A stretch of DNA of 64,000 bases from CAZCEC01 sp964497615 (GTDB lineage: Bacteria > Chloroflexota > Anaerolineae > Anaerolineales > UBA6663): positions 1-64,000 of the forward strand of contig CAZCEC010000014.1 of NCBI GenBank assembly GCA_964497615.1, read 5' to 3'. The notes beneath the pieces are model-generated. The model was given only the letters and a program-made list of their open reading frames with translations. It had not been told where the DNA came from and made no database searches. Made by a program: the position numbers and the translations under genes. Shown piece after piece: positions 53,153 through 61,126 of the stretch (its first letter is position 1; every line of letters begins with the position of its first letter).

Positions 53153-54047
53153 TCAGGCCGCCGATGTGTTTCGCATTGACCCCGCCACGCGCCTCGGCCA
53201 CGTTCACCTTACCGTGGCGAACCTGGACCGGCAGATCGAGTTCTACCAGAAGGTGATCGGCCTGCAACTGCACGGGCGCGAGAACGGCACGGCGCGGATG
53301 GGCGCGGGCGCGCACGACATCCTGCGCCTCACCGAGCAGTCCGGCGCGCGGCGCTACCGGGGCACCACCGGCCTGTATCACTTCGCCATCCTGCTCCCCA
53401 GCCGCCGCGAACTGGCCCGCGCCCTGGCGCGGCTGTTCGCGATGCGTTACCCCAACGCGCCCACCGACCACGTGATGACCCAGACGACCTACCTGGACGA
53501 CCCGGAGGGCCAGAACATCGAGCTGTATGCCGACACGCCAGAGTATGGCAGTATGGGCTTCGTCAACGGGCAGGCCGTGGTGCAGCGCGCCGACGGCCGC
53601 CCCAGTGATGGGCGCGACCCGCTGGACGCGGAAGACCTGTTCCGCGAGCTGCGCCCTGACGACAAGTTGGACCAGCCCATGCCCGCCGGCACGACGCTCG
53701 GGCACGTCCACCTGTATGTCAGCCACCTGGAGGTGACGCGCCAGTTCTATCATGGCGCGCTCGGCTTCGACGACATGGGCATTGCCCGCGATTTCCGCAT
53801 GGGCATGGTCTCCGCCGGCCGCTATCACCACCACATCGGCTACAACACCTGGGTGGGGGAGGGCGCGCCGCCCGCGCCGCCCGGCGCGCTCGGCCTGCGC
53901 TACTTCAACGCCGTGCTGCCCAGCGCGGCGGAATTGGAGCGCACCCTCGACCACGCCCGCCATGCCGGCCTGGCCCCGGAGACTACGCCCGACGGCAGCC
54001 TCCTTCGCGACCCCGCCCAAAATGCCATCGTCCTGACGACCGGTTGA
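53145..54047 (+). CDS. Two-domain VOC family protein (extradiol dioxygenase/glyoxalase fold)
   Basis: 300 residues with two vicinal oxygen chelate domains: residues ~15-135 (LGHVHLTVANLDRQIEFYQKVIGL ... YLDDPEGQNIELYAD) and ~180-300 (LGHVHLYVSHLEVTRQFYHGALGF). Each begins with the GHVHL strand whose second His can bind metal; a Glu in NIELY would be the third ligand, as in catechol 2,3-dioxygenases and CatE of Bacillus, which also has two domains. Activity on aromatic rings is possible but not shown. The second domain ends in DPAQNAIVLTT, where the final Glu is replaced. Confidence 0.82.
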   Translation: MSDQAADVFRIDPATRLGHVHLTVANLDRQIEFYQKVIGLQLHGRENGTARMGAGAHDILRLTEQSGARRYRGTTGLYHFAILLPSRRELARALARLFAMRYPNAPTDHVMTQTTYLDDPEGQNIELYADTPEYGSMGFVNGQAVVQRADGRPSDGRDPLDAEDLFRELRPDDKLDQPMPAGTTLGHVHLYVSHLEVTRQFYHGALGFDDMGIARDFRMGMVSAGRYHHHIGYNTWVGEGAPPAPPGALGLRYFNAVLPSAAELERTLDHARHAGLAPETTPDGSLLRDPAQNAIVLTTG

Positions 54048-54077
54048 CACCGGTCCGCGGTTGGCTCGACACTTTAC

Positions 54078-54126
54078 GTCGTCCGTCGTCCGTCGTCCGT
54101 CGTCCGTCGTCCGTCGTCCGTCGTCC
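54078..54126. repeat. Seven perfect copies of GTCGTCC
   Basis: A 49-base head-to-tail array of one heptamer between the VOC gene and a small membrane protein gene, followed by GTGA. Copies are identical, so it is young or kept uniform. Confidence 0.95.
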
Positions 54127-54161
54127 GTGACAAGCCCCCGTTTCATGCGACAATTAGGCTG

Positions 54162-54464
54162 ATGAGCAAGACGCGCAGTTGGGCGTTGGCGGTCGTCGCC
54201 GGGGTGCTGGTGGTGTGCATTCTGTCGTGCGTGGTGTGCGTGGCCGCCCAGCCGGTGATGCTGGATTGGCCGATGGGGTTTGGCTATGTGATGTCGGTGT
54301 GCTTCGTGCTGCGCGGACCGCCCCGGGCCCAGGTGGGTGTCGAGTGGGTGTCGCCCTTTATCAGCAGCGCGCTGCCGCCGTTTGGGGGGCCGGCCTCCGG
54401 CTGTTACATGGTCCCGTGGCTGCCCCTGCTCCCGCCGCGCGGCGCCATCCTGTTTCCCCCGTAA
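54162..54464 (+). CDS. Small membrane or secreted protein, unknown
   Basis: 100 residues. The N-terminal helix (residues ~8-30, LAVVAGVLVVCILSCVVCVAA) is a signal peptide or anchor with three Cys; the rest is rich in Pro, Gly and aromatic residues. No ribosome-binding site is seen, but GACAAT at 54149-54154 lies 7 bases before the ATG, so a leaderless transcript is plausible. No family is recognised. It converges on the minus-strand small gene, whose end is 10 bases away. Confidence 0.45.
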   Translation: MSKTRSWALAVVAGVLVVCILSCVVCVAAQPVMLDWPMGFGYVMSVCFVLRGPPRAQVGVEWVSPFISSALPPFGGPASGCYMVPWLPLLPPRGAILFPP

Positions 54465-54474
54465 GGGGGTGAGG

Positions 54475-54588
54475 CTACATCTGTTCAGCCTCGCGGTTGA
54501 ACCGGGCGGCCGCGGCGCACACCGAAAGGCACGCCACGCCGCTCACCACCGCCCACACCGCCGCCAGCAACAGGATCAAGTACAACAT
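54475..54588 (-). CDS. 37-aa single-helix membrane protein
   Basis: From an ATG at 54588 with GGAGACTC at good distance, to TAG at 54475. The product is one transmembrane helix (LYLILLLAAVWAVVSGVACLSV) with a short basic-acidic tail. Such very small membrane proteins often regulate larger complexes, but nothing here points to a partner. A longer upstream frame exists without signals. Low but real chance of being expressed. Confidence 0.5.
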   Translation of the reverse strand: MLYLILLLAAVWAVVSGVACLSVCAAAARFNREAEQM

Positions 54589-54687
54589 AGACGAGTCTCC
54601 ACTTCGTTCTGCGTTTTGGCTTGCTCCTGTAAGTACCATATCCGGTTCAACTGCCAGCGGCAATGTGCAATAGGTCACTGGGAAGTT

Positions 54688-54699
54688 GGTCATATGACC
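54688..54699. promoter_or_regulatory. Operator candidate: 12-base palindrome GGTCATATGACC
   Basis: A perfect palindrome whose right end lies 5 bases before the -35 box of the AOR operon promoter. AGGTCA at 54672-54677 repeats its half site once more upstream. The TGGTCATATGACCT form is similar to sites of GntR/FadR-type regulators; the regulator itself is not in view. Confidence 0.5.
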
Positions 54700-54704
54700 T
54701 CAAT

Positions 54705-54732
54705 TTGACATTGCCCCCGCTTCTACTAGAAT
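54705..54732 (+). promoter_or_regulatory. Sigma-70-type promoter of the AOR/ABC/hydrolase operon
   Basis: A perfect -35 TTGACA at 54705-54710 and a -10 TAGAAT at 54727-54732, with a 16-base spacer. The leader to the AOR start would be about 27 bases. Confidence 0.75.
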
Positions 54733-54766
54733 CGAAACACCCACGTTTTCCTCGGAGCGTTCGCGG

Positions 54767-56650
54767 ATGCCCAACGTTTACGCCGGAAAGATCCTTCGCA
54801 TTGACCTCACCACCCGCCAGACCAGCGTCCGGCCCATCGGCGAGGCCGAGGTGCGCGCCTTCCTCCTCGGCTCTGGCCTGGCCGCCAAAATCCTGGTCGA
54901 GGAATTTGGCGACCTGCTCGATCCGGCCATTGACCCCCTGGACCCCCGCAACCCCCTGATCGTCCTTAACGGCCTGCTCTCTGGCACCTTTGCCCCCACC
55001 GGCTGCCGCTCGTCTTGGTGCGGGCGCTCGCCCCTCACCGGAATCTGGAACGATGCCAACCTGGGGGGCCACTGGGGCGCGGAATTGCGCTTCGCCGGCT
55101 GGGATGGCCTGATCCTCACCGGCGCCTGCGCGGCCCCAACCTATCTGTGGATCAACGGCGACGCGGTCGAGTTCCGCGATGCCGCCCATGTCTGGGGCCA
55201 GGACCAGTTCGATACGCACGATCAACTGCTCGCCGAGACCGATCCCAAGGCGCGCTGCGCCTCCATTGGGCAGGCGGGCGAAAACCTGGTGAAGATCGCC
55301 GGCATCGCCACTGGCGGGCGCACCCACTCGCGCCTGGCGGCGCGCGGCGGCATGGGCGCGCTGATGGGCAGCAAGCGCCTGAAGGCCATCGTGGTGCGCG
55401 GGCGCGAAAAGCCGCAGTACGCCGACCAGAAGGGCTTCCACGCGCACGTCAAGGCCAGCAATCACTACATCATGGACCATGGCGCGGCCGAAGCCCTGCA
55501 CCTCGTCGGCACGGCTGGCGGCCACCCCACCACCGACAAGTTCGGCGACAACGCCATCCGCAATTGGCGCGGCGGCAATTGGTTCGACGGCACGGTCAAG
55601 ACCTCCGGCAAGGCCATCGCCGAGACCATCTTCACCAAGCACACCTTCTGCTTCGCCTGCCCCATTGGCTGTGGCAAGGCAGTCGAGGTCAAGGAAGGCC
55701 CTTACGCGGGTGTGGCCGGCGAAGGGCCAGAGTACGAGACCCTGTGCGGTTTCGGCTCCAACCTCCAGTGCGACGACCTCAACGCCATCGCCCGCATGAA
55801 CGACCTGTGCAACCGCTACACCCTGGACACGATCTCGACCAGCAGCGTGCTGGCCTTTGCCTTTGAGTGCTTCGAGAAAGGCATCGTCACTACCGCCGAC
55901 ACCGGCGGCCTGGCCCTCAACTGGGGCGACGCCGAGGCCATCATCGCCATGATCCACGCTATCGCCCTTCGGCAGCATCTGGGCGACCTGCTGGCCGAGG
56001 GCACGCGCGCCGCCGCCGCCCGGCTGGGGCAGGGGAGCGACAAGTTCGCCATGCACGTCAAGGGGCTGGAGATGCCCTACCACGACCCGCGCGGCTTTGT
56101 GAGCATGGCCGCCAACTACGCCACCGCCAGCCGCGGCGCCTGCCACCTGGAGGCCATCTCTTACTGGCGCGGCGTGGGCCTGGAATGGCCCGGCTGGCAG
56201 GAGGGCGAGCCGGAGGCCTGGATCGAACGCAAGCGCTTCGATTCCACCGTCGGCGCGCAGGTGGCGGTGGATTTTCAGAACTACATGAGCATCTATAACC
56301 CCGGCGGCCTGTGCAAGTTCATCACCAAGGGCTCGTACACTCCGGCCCAAACGGTCGAGTTATTCAACCGCGCGATGGGCTGGCAGTGGACGGCGCAAGA
56401 CCTGCTCGATACCGGCGCCCGCATCTTCAACTACAAGCGCCTCATCAACGTCCGCCTGGGCGTCACCGCCGCCGACGACCGGCTGCCGCACCGCCTGGAG
56501 CACGAGCCCCGGCCCACCGGCACCGCGGCCGGCGTGCTGCCCGACATGCCCCTGATGATGCGCGACTATTACCGGCTGCGCGGCTGGGATGAGAACGGTG
56601 TCCCCACCGCCGCCGCCCTGCTGCCAGAGCCGGCGCCCGCTGGCGGATGA
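54767..56650 (+). CDS. Aldehyde:ferredoxin oxidoreductase family, tungsten-type enzyme
   Basis: 627 residues. The N-terminal AOR domain starts YAGKILRIDLTT; SWCGRSPLTGIWNDANLGGHWG and RGGMGALMGSKRLKAIVVRG bind the bis-pterin cofactor. The [4Fe-4S] ligands are C295, C298 and C302 (CFACPIGCG), with a fourth Cys in NPGGLCKFI near residue 515, matching the Pyrococcus AOR pattern. It would oxidise an aldehyde and reduce ferredoxin, which needs tungsten or molybdenum pterin and anoxic conditions. No dedicated ferredoxin subunit is adjacent. It is the first gene of the operon and is separated by 39 bases from the ABC permease. Confidence 0.92.
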   Translation: MPNVYAGKILRIDLTTRQTSVRPIGEAEVRAFLLGSGLAAKILVEEFGDLLDPAIDPLDPRNPLIVLNGLLSGTFAPTGCRSSWCGRSPLTGIWNDANLGGHWGAELRFAGWDGLILTGACAAPTYLWINGDAVEFRDAAHVWGQDQFDTHDQLLAETDPKARCASIGQAGENLVKIAGIATGGRTHSRLAARGGMGALMGSKRLKAIVVRGREKPQYADQKGFHAHVKASNHYIMDHGAAEALHLVGTAGGHPTTDKFGDNAIRNWRGGNWFDGTVKTSGKAIAETIFTKHTFCFACPIGCGKAVEVKEGPYAGVAGEGPEYETLCGFGSNLQCDDLNAIARMNDLCNRYTLDTISTSSVLAFAFECFEKGIVTTADTGGLALNWGDAEAIIAMIHAIALRQHLGDLLAEGTRAAAARLGQGSDKFAMHVKGLEMPYHDPRGFVSMAANYATASRGACHLEAISYWRGVGLEWPGWQEGEPEAWIERKRFDSTVGAQVAVDFQNYMSIYNPGGLCKFITKGSYTPAQTVELFNRAMGWQWTAQDLLDTGARIFNYKRLINVRLGVTAADDRLPHRLEHEPRPTGTAAGVLPDMPLMMRDYYRLRGWDENGVPTAAALLPEPAPAGG

Positions 56651-56689
56651 TGCTGACCAGATCGGCCTTGAGGGGCCGGCGCAATCCCG

Positions 56690-57985
56690 ATGGCTGAGAT
56701 GACGCACCCCGCTCCGCAAAAAGTGTCCTCACCGGCCGCCACTCCCGCGGCGGGCCTGAGCGTGGCCCGCTGGGTGCCCGCCGCGCTGGCCGCCGCCATG
56801 CTCCTCGTCGCGGTGTTCCTCGGCTGGTCTTTCTACTCAGCGCCGCTGGATCACCCTGGCCTGGTCGAATCGACTCCCGGCCAACTGGCGCTGTGGCTGG
56901 CGGGCCGCGCCGATGCGCCGCCGGAGGCGCAATTGGCGCAGGCGCGCTGGGTGCTGGTGGGGCTGGCCAGCGGCGCGGCGCTGCTCTCGGTCAGTGCCCT
57001 CCTCAGCCTGTGGCGGTGGCCGGTGCACGCGCGTGGCAGTCTGTTCTGGGCCATGCTGTGCTATGTTGGCTTGCTGGTCACCGTGCCCACGGAGGCTGGC
57101 GCGTGGTACTGGCTGGTGCTGGCCGGGCTGGCGCTCGTGTTGGCGGTGCTCTTTGTCGCGCAGGGCCGGGTGTCGAATGCCATGGGCACCGCCATCGTGG
57201 TCGCGGCCCTGCTGCTGTTCTGGGAACTGTATATTGCCCTGGGGCAGGCCACTGGCGGCGCGCTGCCCCTCACCGACTTCCCGTGGAAGATGCCGCATTG
57301 GCAGGCCATCGTGGAGGAATTGCTCCAGCCGGCCCGCCGCAACGGCCCCGACCTGCTGGTGGCCATCCTGGGCGAGGCCGCCTTCGTCACCTGGCGCGAG
57401 GCCTTCACCGGCTTCGTGGCAGGGAGTCTGCTGGGCTTCATCCTGGGGACCCTCTTTGCCCACTCGCGCTTGCTCGAACGGGCGCTGCTCCCCTACGCCG
57501 TCGCCTCCCAGACCGTGCCCATCCTGGCCCTCGCCCCGATGATCGTGACCGCCCTGGGCGCGGGCTGGGTGCCGGTGGCCGTCATCTCCGCCTATCTCAC
57601 CTTCTTTCCGGTGACCATCAACACCCTGCGCGGCCTGCTCTCGCCGCCGGCCACGGCCGTGGAGTTGATGCGCTCCTATGCGGCCCCGCGCTGGGCGGTG
57701 CTGTGGAAGCTGCGCGTGCCCGCCGCCGTGCCCTACATCTTCACCGCGCTCAAGGTCTCGGCCACCGGCAGTGTGGTGGGCGCCATCGTGGGCGAACTGC
57801 CTTCCAGCCGGTCCGATGGTCTGGCCGCTGCCATCCTGCGCGCCAGCGGCAACTATGCCGCCCAGCCCGAAAAGTTGTGGGCCACGATTCTCATGGCCTC
57901 GCTCGTGGGCATCCTGTTCTTCGCCGCAGTGTCGCTGGTCGAGCGCCTGGTGGTGCGGCGCGGCCCCGCCGCCCAGGCCGAATAG
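56690..57985 (+). CDS. ABC importer permease with extra N-terminal membrane domain (NMT1/THI5-type system)
   Basis: 431 residues. The C-terminal ~240 residues are a normal SsuC/ThiX-like permease: EAFTGFVAGSLLGFILGTLFAHS, the EAA loop (VELMRSYAAPRWAVLWKLRVPAAVPYIFTALKVS) and a GLAAAILRASGNY stretch. The first ~190 residues add about five more helices not present in ordinary family members. It lies between the AOR gene and the ATPase gene. A palindromic repeat (57997-58019) separates it from the ATPase gene. Its EAA loop should contact the ATPase at 58051. Confidence 0.87.
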   Translation: MAEMTHPAPQKVSSPAATPAAGLSVARWVPAALAAAMLLVAVFLGWSFYSAPLDHPGLVESTPGQLALWLAGRADAPPEAQLAQARWVLVGLASGAALLSVSALLSLWRWPVHARGSLFWAMLCYVGLLVTVPTEAGAWYWLVLAGLALVLAVLFVAQGRVSNAMGTAIVVAALLLFWELYIALGQATGGALPLTDFPWKMPHWQAIVEELLQPARRNGPDLLVAILGEAAFVTWREAFTGFVAGSLLGFILGTLFAHSRLLERALLPYAVASQTVPILALAPMIVTALGAGWVPVAVISAYLTFFPVTINTLRGLLSPPATAVELMRSYAAPRWAVLWKLRVPAAVPYIFTALKVSATGSVVGAIVGELPSSRSDGLAAAILRASGNYAAQPEKLWATILMASLVGILFFAAVSLVERLVVRRGPAAQAE

Positions 57986-57996
57986 GCCCGCCGGTA

Positions 57997-58019
57997 GAGA
58001 CGGCGCGGCGCGCCGTCTC
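57997..58019. repeat. Interspersed palindrome GAGACGGCGCG-G-CGCGCCGTCTC
   Basis: A perfect 11-base inverted repeat around one base, preceded by GTA. It belongs with 11910-11932: outer arms identical, inner bases different but still paired. Confidence 0.75.
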
Positions 58020-58050
58020 GGGGGCCGTGTGGCACAGTTGAGGAGATTGA

Positions 58051-58866
58051 GTGACCGACGTTCGCAAACCCTCGCAAGTGGAAACAGTCCTGGCCGCGCC
58101 CGCCGTCTCAGCGCGCGGGGTCACCAAGTCCTTCGAGACCGGCGGCAAGAGCATGGTCGCCTTGCAGGACATCAACCTGGAGATCAAGGCCAATGAGTTT
58201 GTGTCCCTCATCGGCCCCTCCGGCTGCGGCAAGTCCACCCTGCTGCGGCTGATCGCGGACCTGCTGGCCCCCACCACCGGCGAATTGCTGGTCAATGGTA
58301 AGCCGCCCAGCCAGGCGCGCCTCGACCGGGACTATGGCTTTGTGTTCCAGGCCGCTACCCTGTATGAATGGCGCACCGTCAGCCGCAACGTGCAATTGCC
58401 CCTGGAGGTGATGGGCTACGCGGCCCGCCAGCGCGCCGAGCGCGCCCTGGCCATGCTCAAACTGGTAGAATTGGAGCAGTTCGCGCGCCACTACCCCTGG
58501 CAGCTTTCGGGCGGGATGCAGCAGCGTGTGGCCATCGCCCGCGCCCTGGCCTTCGAGCCGGCCCTGCTGCTGATGGATGAGCCTTTCGGCGCGCTGGACG
58601 AGTTCACCCGCGAGCGCATGAACATGGAGCTGCTCAAGATCTGGAGCAAGGCCGGCGGCACGATCATCTTCGTCACCCACAGCATCGCCGAGGCGGTCTT
58701 CCTCTCCAATCGGGTGGTGGTCATGTCGGCCCGCCCCGGCCGTATCACCAAGGTCGTCACCGTGGACCTGCCCCATCCGCGCACCTTCGAGACGCGCGAG
58801 GACCCGCGTTTCTTTGCCGCCGTCACCGAGGTGCGTGAGAGCTTGCGCGAGGCCTATGGCGCTTAA
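58051..58866 (+). CDS. ABC importer ATPase (SsuB/ThiZ-like)
   Basis: 271 residues from a GTG at 58051 with GAGGAG upstream. Walker A GPSGCGKST, Q-loop FVFQAATLYEWRTV, signature LSGGMQQRVAIARAL, Walker B ALLLMDEPFGALDE and the H-loop FVTHSIAEAVFLSNRVVVMS are all intact. This group drives import of nitrate, sulfonates, taurine or pyrimidines. It serves the two permeases at 56690 and 58957, which are unlike each other and probably form a heterodimer. Confidence 0.93.
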   Translation: MTDVRKPSQVETVLAAPAVSARGVTKSFETGGKSMVALQDINLEIKANEFVSLIGPSGCGKSTLLRLIADLLAPTTGELLVNGKPPSQARLDRDYGFVFQAATLYEWRTVSRNVQLPLEVMGYAARQRAERALAMLKLVELEQFARHYPWQLSGGMQQRVAIARALAFEPALLLMDEPFGALDEFTRERMNMELLKIWSKAGGTIIFVTHSIAEAVFLSNRVVVMSARPGRITKVVTVDLPHPRTFETREDPRFFAAVTEVRESLREAYGA

Positions 58867-58878
58867 CCCTCCCGTCGG

Positions 58879-58932
58879 GGCGGCTTTAGTCGCTTCCCCC
58901 CTGCGCAATGTGGCCCGGCGACTGAAGTCGCC
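58879..58932. repeat. Interspersed palindrome GGCGGCTTTAGTCGC...GCGACTGAAGTCGCC
   Basis: 15-base arms (58879-58893 and 58918-58932) pair throughout, with two G-U type pairs, around a 24-base loop. It lies between the ATPase and second permease genes. Confidence 0.7.
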
Positions 58933-58956
58933 ACTACAGCAACCCGGAGGCGCACA

Positions 58957-59778
58957 GTGAGCGCTTCCGACGCCGTCTCCTCCCGCGCTCGCGGCACACT
59001 AGACCGCATCGCCTACTACATCCCCACCGTGCTGGTGGCGCTGCTGCTGCTGGCCGCCTGGGAGGTGGCTGTGCGCGTCTTCGGGATTCGGGAGTTCCTG
59101 CTGCCCCGGCCGACCAGCATCGTCGAGGCCTTCGTGGACCAATGGCCGATTCTCGCCAGCCGGGCGTTCAGCACCCTGCGCAGCGCGGCGGGCGGCTTTC
59201 TCATCGGCAGCCTCAGTGGGCTGCTGGTGGCGCTGGTGACGGCGCGCTGGGTGATGCTGCGCCAGGCGCTGATGCCCTTCGCCATTGCCGCGAATTCGGT
59301 GCCCATCGTGGCCTTCTCGCCCATCCTGTTCAACTGGTTTGGCCAGAGCAACCCCCTGTCGTGGATGACCATCGTGGCCGTCATCGTTTTCTTCCCGGTG
59401 ATGATCAACACCGTGCGCGGGCTGACCCTGGTGGACGCCAACGCGCTGGAATTGATGCGCTCGTATGCCGCCAGCGACTTCAAGATTCTGTTCGCGCTGC
59501 GCATCCCCAACGCCCTGCCGTTCGTCTTCAGTGCCCTGCGCGTCGCCACCGTCCTCAGCATGATCGGCGCGGTGGTGGCCGATTTCTTTGGCGTGGACCG
59601 GCTGACCGTCGGCAAGTACATCACGCAGGAATCCGCCAGTTTCCGGTTCGCCAACACCTGGGCCGCCATCCTTTTGGTGAGCGTGGTGGGCCTGGTGTTC
59701 TATTGGGTGGTGGCATTGGTTGAGCGCGTAGTCATGCCCTGGCACGTCTCGGTTCGGGCCCCCGACAGCGCGCCCTGA
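58957..59778 (+). CDS. ABC importer permease, second subunit (SsuC/ThiX-like)
   Basis: 273 residues from a GTG at 58957 with CGGAGG upstream. About six helices; the EAA loop is NALELMRSYAASDFKILFALRIPNALPFVFSALRV. MINTVRGLTLVDA just before it parallels the TINTLRGLLSPPA of the first permease. The helix-rich core has the normal length, without the N-terminal extension of 56690. It completes the importer with the lipoprotein that follows. Confidence 0.9.
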   Translation: MSASDAVSSRARGTLDRIAYYIPTVLVALLLLAAWEVAVRVFGIREFLLPRPTSIVEAFVDQWPILASRAFSTLRSAAGGFLIGSLSGLLVALVTARWVMLRQALMPFAIAANSVPIVAFSPILFNWFGQSNPLSWMTIVAVIVFFPVMINTVRGLTLVDANALELMRSYAASDFKILFALRIPNALPFVFSALRVATVLSMIGAVVADFFGVDRLTVGKYITQESASFRFANTWAAILLVSVVGLVFYWVVALVERVVMPWHVSVRAPDSAP

Positions 59779-59780
59779 GC

Positions 59781-59871
59781 AAAGGAGGCCGTGCCCTTCG
59801 TCAAATCGCCCGATTCGCTGTATCCTGCTGTTGTACCCAACCAATTCCGTCGATGGAGGAGACCTGTATGA
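59781..59871 (+). promoter_or_regulatory. AAAGGAGG site and possible 26-codon leader ORF before the binding-protein gene
   Basis: AAAGGAGG (59781-59788) is followed two bases later by GTG (59791), opening a 26-codon frame that ends at TGA 59869-59871, overlapping the lipoprotein ATG. The spacing is short for initiation. It could be a translated, coupling leader or a ribosome-docking site that protects the mRNA, as also seen before the gene at 33435. Confidence 0.35.
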
Positions 59872-61040
59872 ATCGCCCGCTTCGCAAGTTTCTAACGTTT
59901 TTGATGTTGATGGCCGTGATCGTGGTCGCCTGCGCCAGCCCCGCGCCGCAGGTCAGCCCCACCAGCACCAGCGCCCCCCAGGCCCAGCCCACGCAGGCGC
60001 CCGCCCAGCCCACGGCCCAGCCGCCCGCCGAGATGGTGCCGGTCCGGCTCCAGCTTCAGTGGGTGGCCCAATCCCAGTTTGCCGGCTACTACGCTGCGCT
60101 GGCCGAAGGCTACTATGAAGCCGAGGGCCTGGACGTGACCATCCTGGAAGGCGCGCCCGAGATCGTGCCCCAGCAGGTGTGCGCCAATGGCGGCGCCGAG
60201 TTCTGCCTGGCCTGGGTTCCCAAGGCGCTCCAGTCGCGCGAGCAGGGCGCCGACTTGGTGAATATCAGCCAGGTCTACCAGCGTTCCGGCACGCTGTCGG
60301 TGTCGTTCGTCGAGAAGGGCATCAATGGTGTGGCCGACCTGCGCGGCAAGCGCGTGGGCGTGTGGGACTTCGGCAATGAGCACGAGGTGTTTGCCGCCTT
60401 GCGTGCCGAGGGGATCGACCCCGAGAACCCCGACGACGGCACCATCAAGATTCAGCCGTTCGACATGACCCTGCTGCTGAGCGACGAAATCGACGCCGCC
60501 GAGGCCATGACCTACAACGAGTACGCCCAGGTTCTGGAGCAGATCAACCCCGCCACCGGCGAGCTGTACCAGCCGGAAGACCTGAACGTCATCGACTACA
60601 ATGAAGTCGGCACGGCCATGCTGCAGGACGCGGTGTGGACCACCGAGAGCTGGCTGAGCCAGGCCGGCAACGAAGATGTGGCCGTGCGCTTCCTGCGCGC
60701 CACCTATCGCGGCTGGATGTTCTGCCGCGATAACTTCGATGCCTGCGTGCAGCACGTGCTCGATGCCGGCCCCACCCTCGGCGAGAGCCACATGCGCTGG
60801 CAGTTGAACGAAGTCAACAAGCTCATCTGGCCGTCGCCTCTGGGCATCGGCACGATGGACCCGGCCCTCTACCAGCAGACCGTGGATGTCTCGCTGGAGG
60901 GCGCCGTGCTCACCGCCGCGCCCGACTCCGGCGCCTACCGCACCGACCTGGCCGCGCAGGCCCTGGCCGGCGTCGAGGGCGACACCACCGGCGCCGGCTT
61001 CACGCCGATCACCGTCGAGCTGAACGAAGGCGGCGACTAG
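59868..61040 (+). CDS. NMT1/THI5-like substrate-binding lipoprotein
   Basis: 390 residues from the ATG at 59868 with GGAGGAGA upstream. Lipoprotein signal ending VVAC with Cys22, then an Ala/Pro/Gln/Thr linker (residues 23-57). The mature domain starts VPVRLQLQWVAQSQFAGYYAALAEGYYEAEGLDVTILEG, the THI5/NMT1 hallmark of pyrimidine-binding proteins. ADLRGKRVGVWDFGNEHEVFAAL follows. Such proteins bind hydroxymethylpyrimidine, formylaminopyrimidine or riboflavin-like compounds. A beta-ureidopropionase-like gene follows, so a pyrimidine or related N-heterocycle ligand is likely, by inference. Confidence 0.88.
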   Translation: MNRPLRKFLTFLMLMAVIVVACASPAPQVSPTSTSAPQAQPTQAPAQPTAQPPAEMVPVRLQLQWVAQSQFAGYYAALAEGYYEAEGLDVTILEGAPEIVPQQVCANGGAEFCLAWVPKALQSREQGADLVNISQVYQRSGTLSVSFVEKGINGVADLRGKRVGVWDFGNEHEVFAALRAEGIDPENPDDGTIKIQPFDMTLLLSDEIDAAEAMTYNEYAQVLEQINPATGELYQPEDLNVIDYNEVGTAMLQDAVWTTESWLSQAGNEDVAVRFLRATYRGWMFCRDNFDACVQHVLDAGPTLGESHMRWQLNEVNKLIWPSPLGIGTMDPALYQQTVDVSLEGAVLTAAPDSGAYRTDLAAQALAGVEGDTTGAGFTPITVELNEGGD

Positions 61041-61056
61041 TTCCATTACCACCAAC

Positions 61057-61103
61057 CCCTCCCTGAGTCCTCCGGGCTGTGCAGCCGGGGGACTCCGGGA
61101 GGG
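61057..61103 (+). terminator. Long imperfect hairpin after the binding-protein gene
   Basis: The arms 61057-61079 and 61082-61103 pair over about 18 positions with one bulge and two mismatches. There is no U tract. It could stabilise the upstream message or reduce read-through to the hydrolase gene, or be another interspersed palindrome. Confidence 0.5.
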
Positions 61104-61126
61104 ACGATCACCGCAGCGAGGTGCTC

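Noticed and set aside
54078..54126. CRISPR-like repetition
   Set aside because: The units are 7 bases, directly joined, with no spacers and no cas genes nearby, so it is a short tandem repeat.
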